NCBI GenBank assembly: GCA_028699155.1
Contig: JAQVVD010000006.1
Coordinates: 1-53,874 of the forward strand
DNA from: Candidatus Peribacteraceae bacterium
GTDB taxonomy: Bacteria > Patescibacteriota > Gracilibacteria > Peribacterales > Peribacteraceae
Direction of reading: 5' to 3'
DNA: 53,874 nt
In this document: in pieces, positions 25,846-32,337 of the stretch
How the letters are laid out: each line of letters starts with the position of its first letter
Numbering within the stretch: position 1 is the stretch's first letter
Position numbers and translations under genes: made by a program
Notes under the pieces: generated by a model
The model's input: only the letters and a program-made list of their open reading frames with translations
Database searches by the model: none
Told to the model about the DNA's origin: nothing

Positions 25846-26937
25846 TCACAATGATACTTTGCCCCCGCGCAGCACATGCTCGCGTGCGCGGTTGTAGGGA
25901 GGAATGTGCAGTTCCATCGTCGTGCCCTTGCCGACGCTGCTCATGCACTTCACCTCCCACCCGAGCGCACCCGCCGCCATCTTCACAATGTACAACCCCA
26001 GACCGGACCCTCCTGGATGCAGCGCGTACGCATTGGAACCGCGGACGTACTTCTCGAAGATCGTCGGCTGTTCCTCCAACGGAATGCCGATGCCGTTATC
26101 GGTGCAGCGCAGAATGACAGACCCGTCGCTCGTACCGCTCCATGTGACGGCGACCTGTCCTTCGTCGGGCGCCGTGTACTGCGCCGCGTTCAGGATGATC
26201 CTGCGCAGCACATGCACCAGCAGCACGCGCTTCGTCGTGACACGCAACTCCTGGTCGCCGTCGCTCCTGTAGGCGCGGTCCGGATACAGGCGCTCCGCCT
26301 CCGCGAAGAGAGCACCCACTACTTCGGCAAGGACAATCTCCTCATCGGGATACTGCATGGCAACCTCGACGCCCGTGAGCGCGAGGAGGTCGTCGAGCAG
26401 CAGGTCGGCATGCTCTTCTTTTCCATAGTGCTGCGAGAGCTGCGCGAGCCGTTCCACAGAGAGCTTCCCCGATTCGAGCAACCACCCCCTGGGCCACTGC
26501 ACGCGGGACTGCACGAGCCGCCCTTCCACTTCGCGCATGATCTCCTCGCGCTTCTGTTCATCTTCCACATCGAACTCTATCCCAAGGAAGAATGCCGGCT
26601 TCCCCTCTGCATCCACAATCGGGATGATGTGCACTTCCTGCCAGTAGCTGCGCCCATCCTTCGTGCGGTTGAACATCACGCCGATGAACGACTGGCCGTG
26701 GTCCCGGAGCACTTTCCACATCGCCGCGTAGAAGGGCTGCGACATGTGTCCTCCCCAGAGCTCTCCCGGCTTCCTGCCAACCATCTCCTGCTCAGAGAAC
26801 CCCGTGCGCCGCTCCGCCGCCGCATTGCAGAAGAGAATCAGGCCGGCTGCATCCGTCACGACGACATGATCCTTCGCGCGCCGCACCGCTTCCTGCAGAA
26901 TGCGCAATTCCTCCGGCAGTGCGACTCCTTTCTTCAT
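25846..26937 (-). CDS. PAS-domain sensor histidine kinase, orphan
   Basis: 363 residues, cytosolic. PAS domain (about 10-125: AKDHVVVTDAAGLILFCNAAAERRTGFSEQEMVGRKPGELW, YWQEVHIIPIVDAEGKPAFFLGIEFDV), a linker, and a HATPase_c domain with N-box ILRRIILNAAQY, G1 CTDNGIGIP, F-box IFEKYVRG and G2 GGSGLGLYIVK. The region that should hold the dimerisation/phosphoacceptor helix (about 125-195) has no recognisable H-box (F-x-x-x-x-S-H-E-L-R type); candidate His residues are in LSQHYGKEEHAD. No response regulator is nearby. TACACT (26950-26945) is 7 nt before the ATG. Confidence 0.87.
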   Translation of the reverse strand: MKKGVALPEELRILQEAVRRAKDHVVVTDAAGLILFCNAAAERRTGFSEQEMVGRKPGELWGGHMSQPFYAAMWKVLRDHGQSFIGVMFNRTKDGRSYWQEVHIIPIVDAEGKPAFFLGIEFDVEDEQKREEIMREVEGRLVQSRVQWPRGWLLESGKLSVERLAQLSQHYGKEEHADLLLDDLLALTGVEVAMQYPDEEIVLAEVVGALFAEAERLYPDRAYRSDGDQELRVTTKRVLLVHVLRRIILNAAQYTAPDEGQVAVTWSGTSDGSVILRCTDNGIGIPLEEQPTIFEKYVRGSNAYALHPGGSGLGLYIVKMAAGALGWEVKCMSSVGKGTTMELHIPPYNRAREHVLRGGKVSL

Positions 26938-27013
26938 CCTACGGAGTGTAGCCGCACACCATGCCATGGACAATCGCACGCCTGACCACTCCGGCAAAGA
27001 AATGCGTGCACGA

Positions 27014-27964
27014 TCACAAAAGTTCGTTGAACGCGTAGCCGATCAGGATGAGCCCAAGCGTGACGATCCCGAAGAACGCCGCAAGGAGCGGCAGCTTCAT
27101 CACGCGCTTGAGCATCATCGCCTCCGGGAAGGAAAGCCCCACGATCGCCATCATGAATGCCAGGCCCGTGCCGAGGGGAATGCCTTTCGCAATGAGCGCC
27201 TGGACAATGGGGATCACGCCGCTCGCATTGGAGTAGAGCGGCACGCCGACGAGCACCGCAAGCGGAACAGCAAAGACGCTGTGCACATTGAGCGACTGCG
27301 CGAAGAACTCATCCGGCACCTGGCCATGGATGACTGCGCCAATCGCGACGCCGACGAGCACGTACGGCAGTACTTTCACAAAAATCTGCCAGCCATCGGC
27401 AAAGGAGGCTCGCAGAATACTCCTCGATGGAAGCGTTCCATTGCAGCTGCAGGAAGATTTCTGAGTGAAGAGTGTCGTATCTACGAAGCGTTCCATGTTG
27501 AGTTTCTGCAAGAGGAAACCGCCCGCCATACCGATGAGAATTCCCGCTGATACATAGAGCATCGTCACGTTCCACCCGAAGAGACTGATGAGGAGACCGA
27601 TTGCGATCTCATTGACCAAGGGGGACGTGATGAGGAACGCCGAAGAAACGCCCAGTGGAATGCCCGCATCCAGGAACCCGATGAAGAGCGGGATAGAGGA
27701 GCACGAGCAGAACGGCGTGATGGCGCCGAAGAACGTTGCAAGGAAGTAATCGAACCCATACCAGTTCCTCCCCGCGAGGATTGCACGGATACGTTCTATG
27801 GGGAGATACATATGCAGCAAGCTCATCGCCTGCGTAATGAGGAAGAGCAGCAGCAGGATCTTGACGCTGTCGTAGACGAAGAACGCTGTGACTTCTGCCG
27901 CTCCCGTCCCGGGCGTATGGCGGAGGAGATCGAAGGTGACCCACTGAGCGAAGGATTGGAGCAT
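27014..27964 (-). CDS. ArsP-like permease (COG0701/DUF318)
   Basis: 316 residues, about eight to ten membrane helices in two homologous halves. Members export organic or inorganic arsenic species or related substrates; ArsP exports trivalent methylated arsenicals. Signature TPFCSCSSIPLFIGFLDAGIPLG near residues 80-102, AFLITSPLVNEIA, and in the second half VGVPLYSNASGVIPIVQALIAKGIPLGT. The central loop has an extra Cys motif (SSCSCNG) that could bind metal. It has the same length as the second copy at 36268-37218 but no ArsR next to it. TACTCT is 8 nt before the ATG. It lies downstream of tRNA-Pro on the same strand. Confidence 0.88.
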   Translation of the reverse strand: MLQSFAQWVTFDLLRHTPGTGAAEVTAFFVYDSVKILLLLFLITQAMSLLHMYLPIERIRAILAGRNWYGFDYFLATFFGAITPFCSCSSIPLFIGFLDAGIPLGVSSAFLITSPLVNEIAIGLLISLFGWNVTMLYVSAGILIGMAGGFLLQKLNMERFVDTTLFTQKSSCSCNGTLPSRSILRASFADGWQIFVKVLPYVLVGVAIGAVIHGQVPDEFFAQSLNVHSVFAVPLAVLVGVPLYSNASGVIPIVQALIAKGIPLGTGLAFMMAIVGLSFPEAMMLKRVMKLPLLAAFFGIVTLGLILIGYAFNELL

Positions 27965-28025
27965 GGGAGAGGAGAGTACTGTGCTTCCGGAAGATATGAT
28001 GAGACGCGAATTTGGCTCGCCATGA

Positions 28026-28042
28026 GTCCGCCGCAGGCGGAC
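28026..28042 (-). terminator. GC hairpin 3' of tRNA-Pro(CGG)
   Basis: GTCCGCC and GGCGGAC arms around a 3-nt loop, 4 nt after the encoded CCA. No T-tract follows. It probably marks the 3' end of the tRNA precursor. Confidence 0.5.
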
Positions 28043-28045
28043 GAA

Positions 28046-28122
28046 TGGTCGGGGTGGCGAGACTCGAACTCGCGACCTCGCGCACCCGAAGCGCGCGCTC
28101 TAGCCAACTGAGCTACACCCCG
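28046..28122 (-). tRNA. tRNA-Pro (anticodon CGG)
   Basis: Acceptor CGGGGTG (28122-28116) pairs with CACCCCG (28056-28050). D-arm GCTC/GAGC; anticodon stem CGCGC/GCGCG encloses TTCGGGT, anticodon CGG; T-arm GCGAG-TTCGAGT-CTCGC; CCA encoded. It reads CCG. Its first 21-22 nt recur twice upstream in a tandem array. Confidence 0.97.
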
Positions 28123-28396
28123 AACCCACCTACTCTACAAACGTCCCACGCTCGTGGCTAGAGCGCGAGCGAGTTTTTCTATGGTTCGTATCGCCAAGGC
28201 GATACTCAACAGCCAACTGAGCTACACCCCGAACCCACCTACTCTACAAACGTCCCACGCTCGTGACTAGAGCGCGAGCGAGTTTTTCTATGGTTCGTAT
28301 CGCCAAGGCGATACTCAACCCAACTGAAGCTTCCCCGAACCCACCTACTCTACAAACGTCCCACGCTCGTGACTAGAGCGCGAGCGAGTTTTTCTC
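28102..28396 (-). repeat. Three tandem copies (106-109 bp) carrying the tRNA-Pro 5' end and its upstream region
   Basis: The unit contains, in tRNA direction, a region with TAGAGT 9 nt before the tRNA start, then the first 21-22 nt of tRNA-Pro. In copy 1 (28102-28210) this continues into the real tRNA. In copy 2 (from 28211) and copy 3 (from 28320) the tRNA part is cut off and followed by a perfect hairpin (GTATCGCC/GGCGATAC at 28188-28205 and 28297-28314). Copies 1 and 2 are almost identical; copy 3 has a 2-nt loss and a degraded tRNA part. Each unit also holds GCTCG...CGAGC followed by GAGTTTTTCT, an intrinsic-terminator-like element on the plus strand. Confidence 0.9.
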
Positions 28397-28409
28397 CTGT
28401 GCATCGTCC

Positions 28410-28802
28410 TCATGCCGTCTGCTCCGTGTTGTGGAATGCCAGCTCCGCAGACTGCTCCGGAAATTCGGCAATCCGCTCCCCCCTTGGGGAAAGGTGCTGC
28501 GGATGCGCGGCAATGAAGAGCCTCGCAGCATCCTCCTCGCAGAACCGTACGCCCGTCGGCCGCATGCCGAGGTAGAAAGCCCCGTTGCGCTCGTCCTGCG
28601 GCATCGACTGCCATGTGAATGCGCTCAGCACTTCCTCTGCCAGCTGTTTGCACCCGTGCTGCTGCAGACATGCGACTACATCCCCGATGCGGAGGCGGTT
28701 CTGCTGCGCGAGCGCCTGCAGCGCGCCGCGCACGTTGTCGCAGAATGGCTTTGCCTCCACGTTTCCTTCCTGCCGATGCATGTCTTGTCCGCTTTCTCTC
28801 AT
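28410..28802 (-). CDS. Hypothetical protein, 130 aa
   Basis: Soluble, mainly helical. Seen: FCDNVRGALQALAQQNRLRIGDVVACLQQHGCKQLAEEVLSAF, then WQSMPQDERNGAFYLGMRPTGVRFCEEDAARLFIAAHPQHL. The first half looks like a helix-turn-helix-sized bundle, but no family is recognised. The start is uncertain: ATG at 28802 or ATG at 28781 (MHRQEG), the latter with GAGAGAAAGCGG before it. It lies downstream of the queuosine-transporter gene on the same strand, and the tandem tRNA-Pro repeats begin just after its stop. Confidence 0.65.
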   Translation of the reverse strand: MRESGQDMHRQEGNVEAKPFCDNVRGALQALAQQNRLRIGDVVACLQQHGCKQLAEEVLSAFTWQSMPQDERNGAFYLGMRPTGVRFCEEDAARLFIAAHPQHLSPRGERIAEFPEQSAELAFHNTEQTA

Positions 28803-28885
28803 GATGGGAATGCCAGGAAAAAAGCCGGACCATTCTACACGCCATCTGCTCGATTTCAATGCTCTAAGAGCCATTTTCCCCGGTT

Positions 28886-29599
28886 TTATCCGACCGTCAT
28901 GCGAAACGGATTGAAGTCCGTTTTCCGATCGTAGTAATCCTCCTGCTCCACGGCTTTGAGGAATCCAACTGCCTTGTACGTCACGGGCGTGAGGAGCACC
29001 TCGATACCTACTTTGAAAATGTAGTTCGCCACGATAAGGCTGAGGGCTATTGCCCATGGGAACACGCCGAAGATGCAGGCAATCAGAATAAATGTAACAG
29101 TATCCAATCCCTGCCCCACGAGCGTAGAGCCGATGGTGCGCATCCAGAGGTGGCGTCCCTGCATCCGGACCTTCATCCTCGCGAGGATGTACGAGTTGCT
29201 GAATTCTCCGAGGAAGTACGCGGCGAGACTCGCCACGATGATCCCGCCGGAACTCACGCCGCCCAAGATCGCCAGGAATGCGCCATCCCCCGCATATTCC
29301 TGCCACATGGCTTCGCCTGGCATCCATTGCACCAGCGCCAGGAAACCGCTCATGAGTGCAGACATGGAAAATCCCACCCAGATCACCCGCCTCGCACGCG
29401 CGTATCCGTACACTTCCGTCAGCACATCGCCGAAAATATAACTGACCGGGAAAACGAGCGTCCCCGCATCGAACGCCAGGCGAAGTCCGAAGAAGGATAG
29501 GTGCCAATCAATGATCTTGGCAGATGATGCGATGTTGCTCAGGAGGAGTACTGAGACGAATACGGCCATCACAAGATCGTAGTACCGGTACGATTTCAT
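28886..29599 (-). CDS. VUT/YhhQ family queuosine-precursor transporter
   Basis: 237 residues with about six membrane helices. It imports a precursor of queuosine (preQ0/preQ1 or similar) for tRNA modification. Seen: the family pattern LLLSNIASSAKIIDW, DAGTLVFPVSYIFGDVLTEVYGYARARRVIW, AMWQEYAGDGAFLAILGG, and LGEFSNSYILARMKVRMQGRHLWMRTIGSTLVGQGLDTVTFILIAC. This is the COG1738 arrangement. TATACT (29611-29606) ends 6 nt before the ATG. It implies salvage rather than synthesis of the base; no tgt gene is in the window. Confidence 0.93.
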   Translation of the reverse strand: MKSYRYYDLVMAVFVSVLLLSNIASSAKIIDWHLSFFGLRLAFDAGTLVFPVSYIFGDVLTEVYGYARARRVIWVGFSMSALMSGFLALVQWMPGEAMWQEYAGDGAFLAILGGVSSGGIIVASLAAYFLGEFSNSYILARMKVRMQGRHLWMRTIGSTLVGQGLDTVTFILIACIFGVFPWAIALSLIVANYIFKVGIEVLLTPVTYKAVGFLKAVEQEDYYDRKTDFNPFRMTVG

Positions 29600-29663
29600 G
29601 CGCGGAGTATAGCAGAGATCAGTAACTGATTTCTGATCTCTGATTTCTATCCTCTGCCAATTC

Positions 29664-29691
29664 TTGACATCAATTCATTCGAACGTATGAT
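29664..29691 (+). promoter_or_regulatory. Promoter of the cimA attenuator leader
   Basis: -35 TTGACA (29664-29669), 16-bp spacer, -10 TATGAT (29686-29691). The start codon of the leader peptide (GTG 29699) lies 7 nt after the -10, at the expected transcription start. The same geometry is seen before serA. Confidence 0.75.
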
Positions 29692-29698
29692 ACGCCCA

Positions 29699-29752
29699 GT
29701 GAGAAACTTCTCTATTCGCATCAGCATCATTATTATCCCGCGCCTGGCGTGA
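29699..29752 (+). CDS. Isoleucine-rich attenuator leader peptide
   Basis: Codons give MRNFSIRISIIIIPRLA (GTG start, stop TGA at 29750-29752). Six of 17 residues are Ile, four in a row (ATC ATT ATT ATC at 29726-29737). No other amino acid is enriched. The gene downstream makes citramalate, the first committed precursor of isoleucine by the pyruvate route. An in-frame ATG at 29687 lies inside the -10 box and is therefore probably upstream of the transcript start. The peptide likely has no function besides sensing charged tRNA-Ile through ribosome stalling. Confidence 0.8.
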   Translation: MRNFSIRISIIIIPRLA

Positions 29753-29813
29753 GGAACTGATTGCTGACTGCCACTTCGTTTCCCCTCCCGCCAGAAAGAA
29801 GAAGGCGGGTTTT
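29744..29813 (+). promoter_or_regulatory. Antiterminator/terminator pair of the cimA attenuator
   Basis: Terminator: CCCGCC (29787-29792), 11-nt loop, GGCGGG (29804-29809), then TTTT. Antiterminator: CTGGCGTGAGG (29744-29754, overlapping the last leader codons and the stop) pairs with CCTCCCGCCAG (29784-29794) over 11 positions with one mismatch, using the 5' arm of the terminator. The two folds exclude each other. A ribosome at the stop codon would cover the first antiterminator arm and let the terminator form. A ribosome stalled at the Ile codons would leave it free. Confidence 0.8.
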
Positions 29814-29834
29814 CTGTATCTACTCCCCTTTCCC

Positions 29835-31475
29835 ATGATGAAACCCCAAGTTGAACTCTACGACGCAACGGACCGCGACGGTGACCAGACGCTCGGCGTC
29901 AGCCTCTCTGCCGCACAGAAACTCACGATCGCGCAAGCCGACGACCGGTTCGGCATCCCCCTGGTGGAGGTTGGGTTCCCAGAATCGAACGCCGTGGACG
30001 ATGCGGTCTTCGCCGCCCTGCGCGGGCAGCCCCTGCAGCGCGCAAAGTACGCGGCATTCGGCAAGACCCGCAGAAAGGGCGTGCGCCCGGAGGATGACCC
30101 GGGACTGCGGTCGCTCCTGGCGACGCAGGCACCCGTTCTCACGGTGGTAGGAAAGAGTTCCCCGCGCCACGTCGTAGAGGGCCTGCGCGCGACAACGCAG
30201 GAGAACCTGCGCATGATCACGGATTCCGTCCGATTCCTGGGGCAGGAGGACGCCCGGGTGATCTACGACGCGGAGCACTTCTTCGACGCGTACTGCTCCG
30301 AGGGCGCCGAGGGGAGAGGGTACGCGATGAGGACGCTCCGTGCCGCCGCGGATGGCGGCGCACGCACGCTCGTGCTCTGCGAGACGAACGGCGGGCAGCC
30401 GCCTGAGCGCGTCGCGGAAGCCGTCGCCGCCGTCTGCGGGGAGTTCCACGATCTGCTCATCGGCATCCACGCGCACAACGACAGAGGGATGGCAACGGCA
30501 AATTCGCGCGCTGCCGTCCTCGCAGGCGCGCGCCACGTGCAGGGAACGTGGAACCGGACAGGAGAGCGCACGGGGAATGCAGACCTCGTGGAAGTGATCG
30601 GCAACCTGCACCTCGATGGATACGCAACCGGTGCGGATGGGAATATGTGCAGGCTCAAGCAACACGCGGAGGAGATTGCACGCATCCTGCGACAGCCCAA
30701 GATCCCCAACCAGCCGTTCGTCGGGGAACGGGCATGCGCACACAAAGGAGGCATGCACGCCAGCTGCTACCCGCTCTATGAGTTCACAGATCCGGGAACA
30801 TTCGGGAACAGGCGCCTGATCGTCGGCTCCAAGCAGGCGGGGCTCTCCAATATCCGGGAACTCGTGGCGCATGCGAAGATGCTGGAGGACGACTTGCGAG
30901 CCCGCGTGCTCGCCGATCCGCAATTGCAGCGCAAGATCCTCGCGGAGATCAAGCGGCTGGAGGAACAGGGCTACCGGTTCGACCGTGCAGATGCTTCTCT
31001 GGAGCTCCTCCTACTACGCACACTCGATGCGTTCGAACCAAAAATACGTGAAGTATGCCCTCCTGTCGTCCATGACGTGCTCGGCGGGGAAACATCTGCG
31101 ACGATCAAAGTCCAGATCAACGGCACGCAGGAGGTCTACCACGACGTCTGTGAGGGAGACGGACCGTTGGGCGCACTCTCCAATGCGCTGCAGAAGGCGC
31201 TACGCAGGAAGTACGCATCCCTCGAGCAGTTTCGACTGATTGATTACCGTATGGAGATAGCGCCGGGGCAGGAGGGCACCGGTTCCATCGTCGATGTGTA
31301 CGCAGAATTCACCGACGGGGAGGATACGTGGGTCACCACAGCAGCCAGCGTGGACTCCATCGAGGCGGGCTGGAAATCCGTCGTGGATGGCATCGAGTAC
31401 AAACTGCTCAAAGATGAGCGTTCCCGCCTCAGGCAGCGTGCATCTGCACCCGAGGACGGTGCAGCGGAATCCTGA
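29835..31475 (+). CDS. cimA: (R)-citramalate synthase
   Basis: 546 residues, the length of the TIGR00977-type citramalate/2-isopropylmalate synthase family. It condenses pyruvate and acetyl-CoA to citramalate, the precursor of 2-oxobutanoate for isoleucine. Seen: N-terminal HMGL-like barrel with VELYDATDRDGDQTLGVSLS (Arg-Asp of the active site), EVGFPESNAVDD, CETNGGQPP, and the metal motif GIHAHNDRGMATANS, GNADLVEVIGNL, then AHKGGMHAS, and a C-terminal LeuA-dimer domain (about 410-525) that usually binds the feedback amino acid. The Ile-rich leader upstream independently supports citramalate over isopropylmalate synthase. No Shine-Dalgarno; pyrimidine-rich CTACTCCCCTTTCCC precedes the ATG. 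No other Ile genes are adjacent. Confidence 0.88.
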   Translation: MMKPQVELYDATDRDGDQTLGVSLSAAQKLTIAQADDRFGIPLVEVGFPESNAVDDAVFAALRGQPLQRAKYAAFGKTRRKGVRPEDDPGLRSLLATQAPVLTVVGKSSPRHVVEGLRATTQENLRMITDSVRFLGQEDARVIYDAEHFFDAYCSEGAEGRGYAMRTLRAAADGGARTLVLCETNGGQPPERVAEAVAAVCGEFHDLLIGIHAHNDRGMATANSRAAVLAGARHVQGTWNRTGERTGNADLVEVIGNLHLDGYATGADGNMCRLKQHAEEIARILRQPKIPNQPFVGERACAHKGGMHASCYPLYEFTDPGTFGNRRLIVGSKQAGLSNIRELVAHAKMLEDDLRARVLADPQLQRKILAEIKRLEEQGYRFDRADASLELLLLRTLDAFEPKIREVCPPVVHDVLGGETSATIKVQINGTQEVYHDVCEGDGPLGALSNALQKALRRKYASLEQFRLIDYRMEIAPGQEGTGSIVDVYAEFTDGEDTWVTTAASVDSIEAGWKSVVDGIEYKLLKDERSRLRQRASAPEDGAAES

Positions 31476-31593
31476 AATGATCCGTCTCCCCCCGCCGCAA
31501 AGAAGTTTCACTGGGAAATACCGCCCGACCGGCCGCCCGACCTCATAGAGAAGCACAATGTGCTCAAGAAACACCTGCTGAAGCGGTATAAAC

Positions 31594-31612
31594 TGAACAA
31601 ATTTTTTGTTCA
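31594..31612 (+). terminator. A/T-rich hairpin downstream of cimA
   Basis: TGAACAAA and TTTGTTCA arms with a 3-nt T loop, 120 nt after the cimA stop. The stem is perfect but AT-rich, and the T-run is inside the hairpin, so termination is possible but weakly supported. The rest of 31476-31762 contains no recognised gene, apart from the in-frame extension described under findings. Confidence 0.35.
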
Positions 31613-31762
31613 ATTGTCTTCCCAACCGCCCCAAAGTATTTCGTAGTAGTTTTCCTCTTCTGCAAGCCAAAAAATAGACATTTTTCCCGGAATGTTGCTG
31701 AACACATAATCTACTCAAAGAACACTGGACAATACTTTCGCCATCCGTACACTGCCGCGCCT

Positions 31763-31897
31763 ATGCAACCGACCCCTATCATGAAAGACGTGAAATCCAA
31801 TTCACACTCTGTTCCTTCACCAGTCGTGCTCTGGCACGCATGCCTCATCGCAGCATTCACGGTACAGCTGCTCATGCGGTATCCCGTCTTCGGGTAA
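31763..31897 (+). CDS. Small single-pass membrane protein, 44 aa
   Basis: Polar N-terminal half with Ser/Pro (KDVKSNSHSVPSP) and a hydrophobic segment (VVLWHACLIAAFTVQLLM) ending RYPVFG, stop TAA. A promoter fits well: TGGACA (31726-31731), 16-bp spacer, TACACT (31748-31753), 9 nt to the ATG. Function unknown. It could also be a long leader for the structured region that follows, but it is not enriched in one amino acid. Confidence 0.5.
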   Translation: MQPTPIMKDVKSNSHSVPSPVVLWHACLIAAFTVQLLMRYPVFG

Positions 31898-32160
31898 GTG
31901 AAGCTCCATCACTTGCTTGGGTACAGTCGCTCAAACCGCCCAACGCAAGAATGAAGCGGAATCCGCCGTAGCGCCTAGACGTCACTCAGAAACAAACTCG
32001 CGAAGGCGGATGAAGGACCGTAACGCCTGACAACAATCAGTCCTTGTCAGGAGCGGAGAGGGTCGGCACACACAGCGCAGAAGGAATGCAAATCTGCGCC
32101 ACCACCACTTCCTCCCACCGCGCGAAAGCGCACCGGGGGCGAGAGGGGTCCTTTGGAACC
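31898..32160 (+). ncRNA. Candidate structured RNA or structured untranslated region upstream of serA
   Basis: About 260 nt with no convincing reading frame but several perfect helices: ATCCGCC/GGCGGAT (31961-31967 with 32005-32011), CCTGACAA/TTGTCAGG (32026-32033 with 32044-32051), GCGCAGA/TCTGCGC (32075-32081 with 32093-32099), and GCGC-GAAA-GCGC (32120-32131) with a GNRA tetraloop. It lies between the 44-residue gene and the separate serA-leader promoter, so it is not the serA leader itself. I do not recognise RNase P, SRP RNA, tmRNA, 6S or T-box landmarks. Confidence 0.4.
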
Positions 32161-32167
32161 TCCGCGC

Positions 32168-32195
32168 TTGACGGCGCTCCCCGGAGGGCTACGAT
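32168..32195 (+). promoter_or_regulatory. Promoter of the serA attenuator leader
   Basis: -35 TTGACG (32168-32173), 16-bp spacer, -10 TACGAT (32190-32195), 7 nt to the leader ATG (32203). Identical spacing to the cimA leader promoter. Confidence 0.75.
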
Positions 32196-32202
32196 AGAGG
32201 CA

Positions 32203-32259
32203 ATGAATTCAGCCTACGTCCTCAACTGCTCCCCCGTTTCCTCCTGGTCCTCCCTCTAG
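32203..32259 (+). CDS. Serine-rich attenuator leader peptide
   Basis: Codons give MNSAYVLNCSPVSSWSSL, stop TAG at 32257-32259. Six of 18 residues are Ser (one TCA, five TCC), four of them in the last six residues, plus one Cys, which is made from Ser. The gene downstream is phosphoglycerate dehydrogenase, the first step of serine synthesis. The ATG sits 7 nt after the -10 hexamer, so the leader mRNA would itself be leaderless. Longer in-frame readings begin upstream of the promoter and are not expected to be transcribed from it. Confidence 0.8.
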   Translation: MNSAYVLNCSPVSSWSSL

Positions 32260-32260
32260 A

Positions 32261-32337
32261 GGGGGTGAAGCAGGTTGCATAGCAGATACGAGAACGTTTC
32301 GCACTTCACCCTCGAAATTTGCGCGAGGGCTTTTTTT
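32261..32337 (+). promoter_or_regulatory. Antiterminator/terminator pair of the serA attenuator
   Basis: Terminator: CCCTCG (32309-32314), 9-nt loop, CGAGGG (32324-32329), then seven T (32331-32337). Antiterminator: GGGGGTGAAG (32261-32270, 2 nt after the leader stop) pairs with CTTCACCCTC (32304-32313) over 10 positions with one G-U pair, consuming the terminator's 5' arm. The folds are mutually exclusive. With Ser in plenty the ribosome reaches the stop and masks the first arm, so the terminator forms. Confidence 0.82.

Noticed and set aside
28102-28396. CRISPR array
   Set aside because: The repeats are directly adjacent with a 106-109-bp period, contain tRNA sequence, and have no unique spacers or cas genes.
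29687-29752. Leader peptide starting at the in-frame ATG 29687
   Set aside because: This ATG lies within the -10 hexamer, upstream of the expected transcription start. The GTG at 29699 fits the 7-nt spacing seen at the serA leader.
31473-31475. UGA read as an amino acid (Gracilibacteria-type code)
   Set aside because: Several conserved genes end at TGA at their family-typical C-terminus (rnhB, MurE-like, PKD protein), so TGA works as a stop here.
31898-32160. SRP RNA, RNase P RNA or tmRNA
   Set aside because: Diagnostic blocks (GGAAGGNAGCAGC-like loop, GAGGAAAGTCC, tRNA-like CCA end with tag frame) are absent.
31898-32337. T-box or serine riboswitch upstream of serA
   Set aside because: No T-box sequence (AGGGTGGNACCGCG type) or stem I landmarks. 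The Ser-rich leader peptide and overlapping stems explain the terminator better.
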